Assembly (NCBI RefSeq): GCF_022376445.1
Contig: NW_025955051.1
Span: 94,178-158,177 of the forward strand
From: Fomitopsis serialis
Taxonomy: Eukaryota > Basidiomycota > Agaricomycetes > Polyporales > Fomitopsidaceae
Reading direction: 5' to 3'
Length of the DNA stretch: 64,000 bases
Position numbers and translations under genes: made by a program
The notes under the pieces: model-generated
Database searches by the model: none
Told to the model about the DNA's origin: nothing
Seen by the model: the letters and a program-made list of their open reading frames with translations, nothing else
Shown here: one piece after another, positions 59,463 through 64,000 of the stretch
How positions within the stretch are numbered: position 1 is the stretch's first letter
Layout of the letters: each line of letters opens with the position of its first letter

Positions 59463-61651
59463 ATGGCGTCCGTCAAGGCCTTTGCGGACGCGACATCCAC
59501 GAACCTATTTACTGTCAGCGGAGCTGCGAGTCTGGTACGTCCTCCGCACTCACTTAACGGATAACGGACTGAAATCCGCTGTGAAGACGACTTGTCTGTA
59601 CTTGCACCGTTTCGACGTCCGGGGACATCTTCCTCGCGTATATCTTGATCCTGTTCATGTCCACTGCATCGCTGCTCTCCTATGCAGGCTTGGATACGGT
59701 GTACACTGGCTAAAGCGGCTCAAGCGATGGGTCTATACATTGGATGCATGGCCGTTATGACAGTTTTGTATCGCATCTCGCCGTTCCACCCGCTAGCCGC
59801 CTTCCCTGGACCATTGATCAACAAAGTGACGGCTCTCAAGCTTGCCCAAGTCGTCTGGTCTGGGAAACGGCACTTGATGCTCAAGAACTGGCACGAACAA
59901 TATGGCACTTTCGTGCGTACGGGTGAGGATCTAGATTACGGTGCTAATAGAGGGCCACTCACTGAATAATCACGGCTATAGGGCCTAGCACGCTGTCGAT
60001 CAATGCGTCTAGTGCAGTGATGCCGCTGTATGCCTCGCCACATAGTTTGGACAAGAGCGGAGCGTACCGACCTGGAAGGTTTCACTCTGGAGGTCTCTTC
60101 TTCATACGCGACCGCGAGGACCATAACAAACGGCGCAGGATCTGGGCTCCCGCATTCTCTGCCTCGTCGTAAGCTTGTGGAAGTCTATCAAATCCGCGTC
60201 TATTCACAGACGTTTGTACAGCGTGGAAAACATGCTCAACGTTGTGAGCAAGCGAACGCTACAGATGTTGCAGTGCATGGAGGATCGGCGTACCAAGGAA
60301 GGTCTGATCGATATGACCGAACTTCTGGGTCATTGGGCTTACGATCTGATGGTTAGTACCTGGAGTCAGAACGACACTACGCGTTGGCTCACCTGCACCG
60401 TCTCATAGGCAGATGTTACATTTGGGAAGGCATCCAGAACGGTGAGATGCACTATCATGGCATCAGAGGACATGCCTGACGATACTGTGAAGGAACTCAT
60501 GGAAGATGGTGATCCGCATGGCGTGGTAGAAAGCGCACAAAATGCCACAGTCGTCTTCGAGATGTCAGTATCTCGTGACTTTCTCCTGAGTAATGCTCTT
60601 TTCCTGACACGAACTAGCCTCGGAGAGGCGCCACCGCTCTTTGACGTTCTATGGTACCTCCCGGTCACGAAGGAAGTGCATGCTCTGGACAGAATCTCCA
60701 GGAACATTATGGTCGAACGTAAGAATGCGCCCGGTCAAGAAGATATCTCTGCTCACTTGGTATGTCTCGCGCGAGCACATCTTGTTACCATCTTTGATTC
60801 ATCGCATCGTAGCTCGGCGAACAGGGTGGCGAACGCCTCAGTGACATCGAACTTGATCTTGATGCCACTTTCGCCATCGTCGCTGGTAGGCCTGATCATA
60901 TTCCTGACTACCAGACGTCGCTAATGGCTCGCAGGATCCGATACGATCGCTGGTAGCTTCACTCTGCTAATGTTCTATCTACTCAGAGACCAGGAGACCT
61001 ACGCCAAGCTACGTGCGGAACTCGACCAGCAGTTCTCCTTGCCTGAAGAGGCTAATGACTGGAAGAAACTGATGGACCTTCCGTACTTGTTCGGCGTCGT
61101 ACACGAAGGCTTGCGTCTAGGCACGCCTTTCCCGGGTCTGCCACGCGTGGTGGCGAAAGGCGGAATGATGATCGAGGCAAGTACATTCCCGAGGACACGG
61201 TCGTTGGGGTACCGGCATACGTTCAACAGACTAGCCCAGGTGAGTAGGCTTGACACGCAGACGAAGTACATACTGAAGGAATCGCGCTCCACAGAAAATT
61301 TCTACCCAAATCCTATGGAGTTCCGCCCCGAGAGATGGGCACCAGAGGGCGATGGCCTGGGTCCGTCGACAGTCACCAATAAGCACGCGATCATGTGCTT
61401 CTCGTTCGGTCAGTGCATTTGCAGCGTATCACGGAGATGCGCACTTACGCTCGCGAACAGGCCCGTTCAGCTGCTTGGGCAGGGCATTTGCCGTCCGCGA
61501 ATTCCACTTGGTCGTCGCGAAGCTTGTGCTTGCATTTGACATGCGCCTTGCCCCTGGTTTCGACGAGGAGAAATGGCTGGATGGGTGCCTCAACATGCGA
61601 ACGACTGTGTTCAAGCATCCACTCATGATTACAGCGACCGCTAGACACTAA
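59463..61651 (+). CDS. Cytochrome P450 monooxygenase, second intact copy
   Basis: P450 of a family different from the one at 14.3 kb. The N-terminus has more than one membrane segment (FLAYILILFMSTASLLSY and LYIGCMAVMTVLYRI) and then ISPFHPLAAFPGP, typical of Agaricomycete P450s with a long anchor. Further blocks: WHEQYGTFVRTG, GGLFFIRDREDHNKRRRIW (helix C), AYDLMADVTFG after splicing, the I-helix AIVAGSDTIAGSFTLLMFYL, HEGLRLGTPFPG (ExxR), EFRPERW, and the heme loop FSFGPFSCLGRAFA with cysteine codon 61472-61474 once the intron at about 61410-61461 is removed. About nine introns; length about 530 residues. The first three exons are the least certain. It converges with acyl-CoA oxidase 2, whose stop is 436 bases away. 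Substrate unknown. Confidence 0.9.
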
Positions 61652-62087
61652 GAGGTGCACGCACCTTGCAGGAATACAAACGGTACATGGCTTCTTGATC
61701 CGTAGATAGTTGATTGTACGATATCCGTCGACTGGAGAGGGTGGCATCAGTGCTACAAGTCAGTCTAGATGTCTAGAGAGCGAGGGCTCCTGGGGGGTCT
61801 CTTTGTATATTTACCGAACGGTGCATCCTGACACAAAATCGATCGAGAAGGAAAACATTGTGAGTTGGGCAATGTACTAGGGGCGATGAATTCTGCGCCG
61901 ACACCGACAGTTATTGCCACTTGATGCATAAGCGTGGCCCGATAACGTTGGTCCTGTTCAACGCCTCATTGACCCAGGACGGCAAGGACAAAACAGACTT
62001 GTTGAGACGAGAATTACATGCAATCCCATGCAGCACAGGCTTGGTCCACAGTCGCTCGGACAACGCCGTCATAGCTTATATTTCGAG
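61652..62087. other. Convergent intergenic region between P450 and acyl-CoA oxidase 2
   Basis: No gene or repeat recognised. It would hold the 3' ends of both transcripts. Confidence 0.5.
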
Positions 62088-64000
62088 TCATACGACGCGC
62101 GTCTCGGTGCCTGCGGAACATAGCATCTGGTCAGTGGCATTCCTGTTGGACGTGCGGAATCCACGAACCGTCGCCCCTCCAAATTCAATCCCTTGCACGC
62201 CACTGGTCGTATAGGTCTCGAGACCAGCCATCCAGCTTTCTAGTCCATCGCGGCCCAATATTGGCACGTTGACCGCTGCGCCACTGATATCGAACTGATC
62301 GACGTACTCCTGAATCTTTGGCAACGCGGCGCGCACGGCGCTATCCTCCTTCAGCAGGAGCATGTCCTCAGAGAACGCTGCATGCTGCATATACCAGAGA
62401 GGGTCCTGCTTGATCGCCGCACACTGGAAGAGCTCGAGCAGCGGTTGTGGTACACCAGCATCGACTGCGCATCCATAGGCATATGCGCATCCGAGGGCAA
62501 ATACGCCGCGATGGCACTGTGGTAGTATCAAGCTGTTAAGCGCGCGTCGCGGTGGCCTTCGGGAAGCCTTGGAGCATCGTTAGGCAATGGTCATATACGC
62601 ACTTGCTATGCAGTGACAGTATACTGTCGTCGTGGGAGGGCGCAGGCAGATGGTACCGCTTCTGGAGAAGGTGAGAGAACAGACGGATGCCGATCGTCAT
62701 GATATCTCCCTCCGCTATGCTGAATCCGCTATGTCCATCTAGTGCAATTGGCAGACATTTCAGCTCGGGAAGCAGCGTTATGTGAACGACGGTACCTCGA
62801 TTCGTCCGATGATGTTATGCACAAATGTGCCCTGCGCACCAAGCCGCTCGCCGACCTCCCGACAGTACTGTGTCATGAGTCGACACACCGTTGTCTTGTA
62901 CACCGCGGCCAGACCCTGGCGAACGGAAGTGGATAGATCGGGGGAGGTGAATTGCCGTAACAGCACCGGAGTCCACGCGTCCAGAACGTGACTTCTCGCC
63001 GTGATGTACAACATGGGCAGCTGCTGCGTGCGGAAGGACATGATTGGAACCTTCGCCGACCCCCTGCCTTGCACACGTCGTCTCATCGAGTATCCAACAC
63101 CGATGTACGACGCCGCCTTCATGCCGGTCAAAGCAATAACCCCAATAGTCACTTGTCCTACGACGGTGCGCCATACGTATGCGTGAAGGAGACCGTGTCC
63201 ATCCCTGGGTGCGTCCGTGCTGACGCCGAGGAAGGCTGACATTGGCAGGCGGACGTTGTGGAAGGACGTTACGGCGTAATCCAGTGGCGATGTACCGCAT
63301 CTCGGGGGAAGGAGCTTCGAAACGACGCCTGCACACATGCCGCCTTTGTGAGAAGTCTGCAAGAGGAACGGGTGGATGCCCCGGAACGCGCCGTCCACTA
63401 TGACTCATGAGCCTGGCAAAAACGACGGCCACCTTGGGACAGATCGGGGCTGTGGGAGGGAAGAATCTGCGTCGGTATGTCCTGTCAGTCACACAGCTAG
63501 CCCATTCGCACGGAGTACTCACTTAGCTGCTCCCGGGTGAGGAGTGTTCAGCAGGAATCCATCCGCTACCATTGTCGCCGTCGTCTCCAGGTTTGTGATG
63601 TCCAAGCCGTGGTCGACCTCTGTGAGCATGAAGTTCCCCATGACTTCGCCTTTCAGTATGCACTCCACCAGCGGCTCCAAGTCCGCTCGCAAAGCAACCA
63701 TGGGCGCAATTGTGCCAAGGAAGAGGTTGTAGCTGCATGCGAGGATGTTGGCACAGCTTATGTCCAGGGCTATGGCGGGATACTTGTGTATATCCCAGAT
63801 ACGCAGAGAGCACGTCTCGATATCCTCCAGGGTCAACCCTGCAGGAAGACGTCAGGTCAAGCTTGCGTACGTATCACGATCGCCGAGCGTACCGCATCCT
63901 TGCATGACAGCGTTGGCTCTGTCATACGCGAGCAGTATCTGTTTGCTGCTGGCTTGACGTTCGGCTCGCTCCTTGAAGGATTGGTCTTCATGTGGGCCTG
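62088..64000 (-). CDS. Acyl-CoA oxidase (second copy), 5' end outside the window
   Basis: Paralogue of the oxidase at 54.1 kb, read leftward. The first visible exon gives SFKERAERQASSKQILLAYD and joins over an intron to LTLEDIETCSLRIWDI, so only the very N-terminus lies beyond the edge. Then FMLTEVDHGLDITNLETTA, MPPTAPICPKVAVVFARL, GIHPFLLQTSHKGGM, VTSFHNVRLPMSAFLG, PIMSFRTQQLPMLYITA, CREVGERLGAQGTFVHN, SIAEGDIMTIGIRL and the helical C-terminal half with AGVPQPLLELFQCAAIKQD. The C-terminus runs about 15 residues past that of the first copy and has no clear peroxisome signal. At least six introns are present and no break was found. Sequence has diverged strongly from copy 1, so this is not a recent duplication. 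Confidence 0.92.

Overview
The window looks like nuclear DNA of an Agaricomycete (mushroom-forming basidiomycete). The genes are split by many introns of about 45-75 bases with GT..AG ends, some exons are only 5-23 bases long, and the gene families (DUF6534 membrane protein, several cytochrome P450s, small acyl-CoA oxidases, type-B carboxylesterase) are typical of that class. Exon models below were built by eye from reading frame, splice sites and remembered family motifs. No database search was run.

Layout. 0-12.8 kb: P450 remnants, a 1.0-kb foldback DNA element, an intact secreted type-B carboxylesterase, an HTATIP2/FMP52-like NAD(P)-binding protein, a decayed P450 and a 5'-truncated LINE with target-site duplications. 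14-24 kb: an intact P450, an MFS remnant, a 7-TM protein, an alpha/beta hydrolase with one frameshift and a fragment of another hydrolase. 24-28.7 kb: low-complexity tracts and no clear gene. 28.7-48 kb: the densest part, holding a SAM methyltransferase, a LEU1-type 3-isopropylmalate dehydratase, a short-chain dehydrogenase (one frameshift), a DUF6534 membrane protein, a LEU4-type 2-isopropylmalate synthase and an MFS transporter. 48-54 kb: gene-poor. 54-64 kb: an acyl-CoA oxidase, a second DNA element with inverted repeats, a second intact P450 and a second acyl-CoA oxidase that runs off the right edge.

How the genes may work together. LEU4-type and LEU1-type enzymes catalyse the first two committed steps of leucine synthesis (2-oxoisovalerate to 2-isopropylmalate to 3-isopropylmalate). 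Fungal leucine genes are usually scattered, and here they sit 8 kb apart among P450s, a methyltransferase, dehydrogenases, hydrolases, acyl-CoA oxidases and a transporter. The set resembles a biosynthetic cluster drawing on branched-chain or chain-extended acids, but no polyketide synthase, peptide synthetase or terpene synthase is visible, so this is inference. The LEU4-type protein also appears to carry its regulatory half twice. Several neighbours carry single-base frameshifts, so the region may be partly decaying or the assembly may contain small errors.
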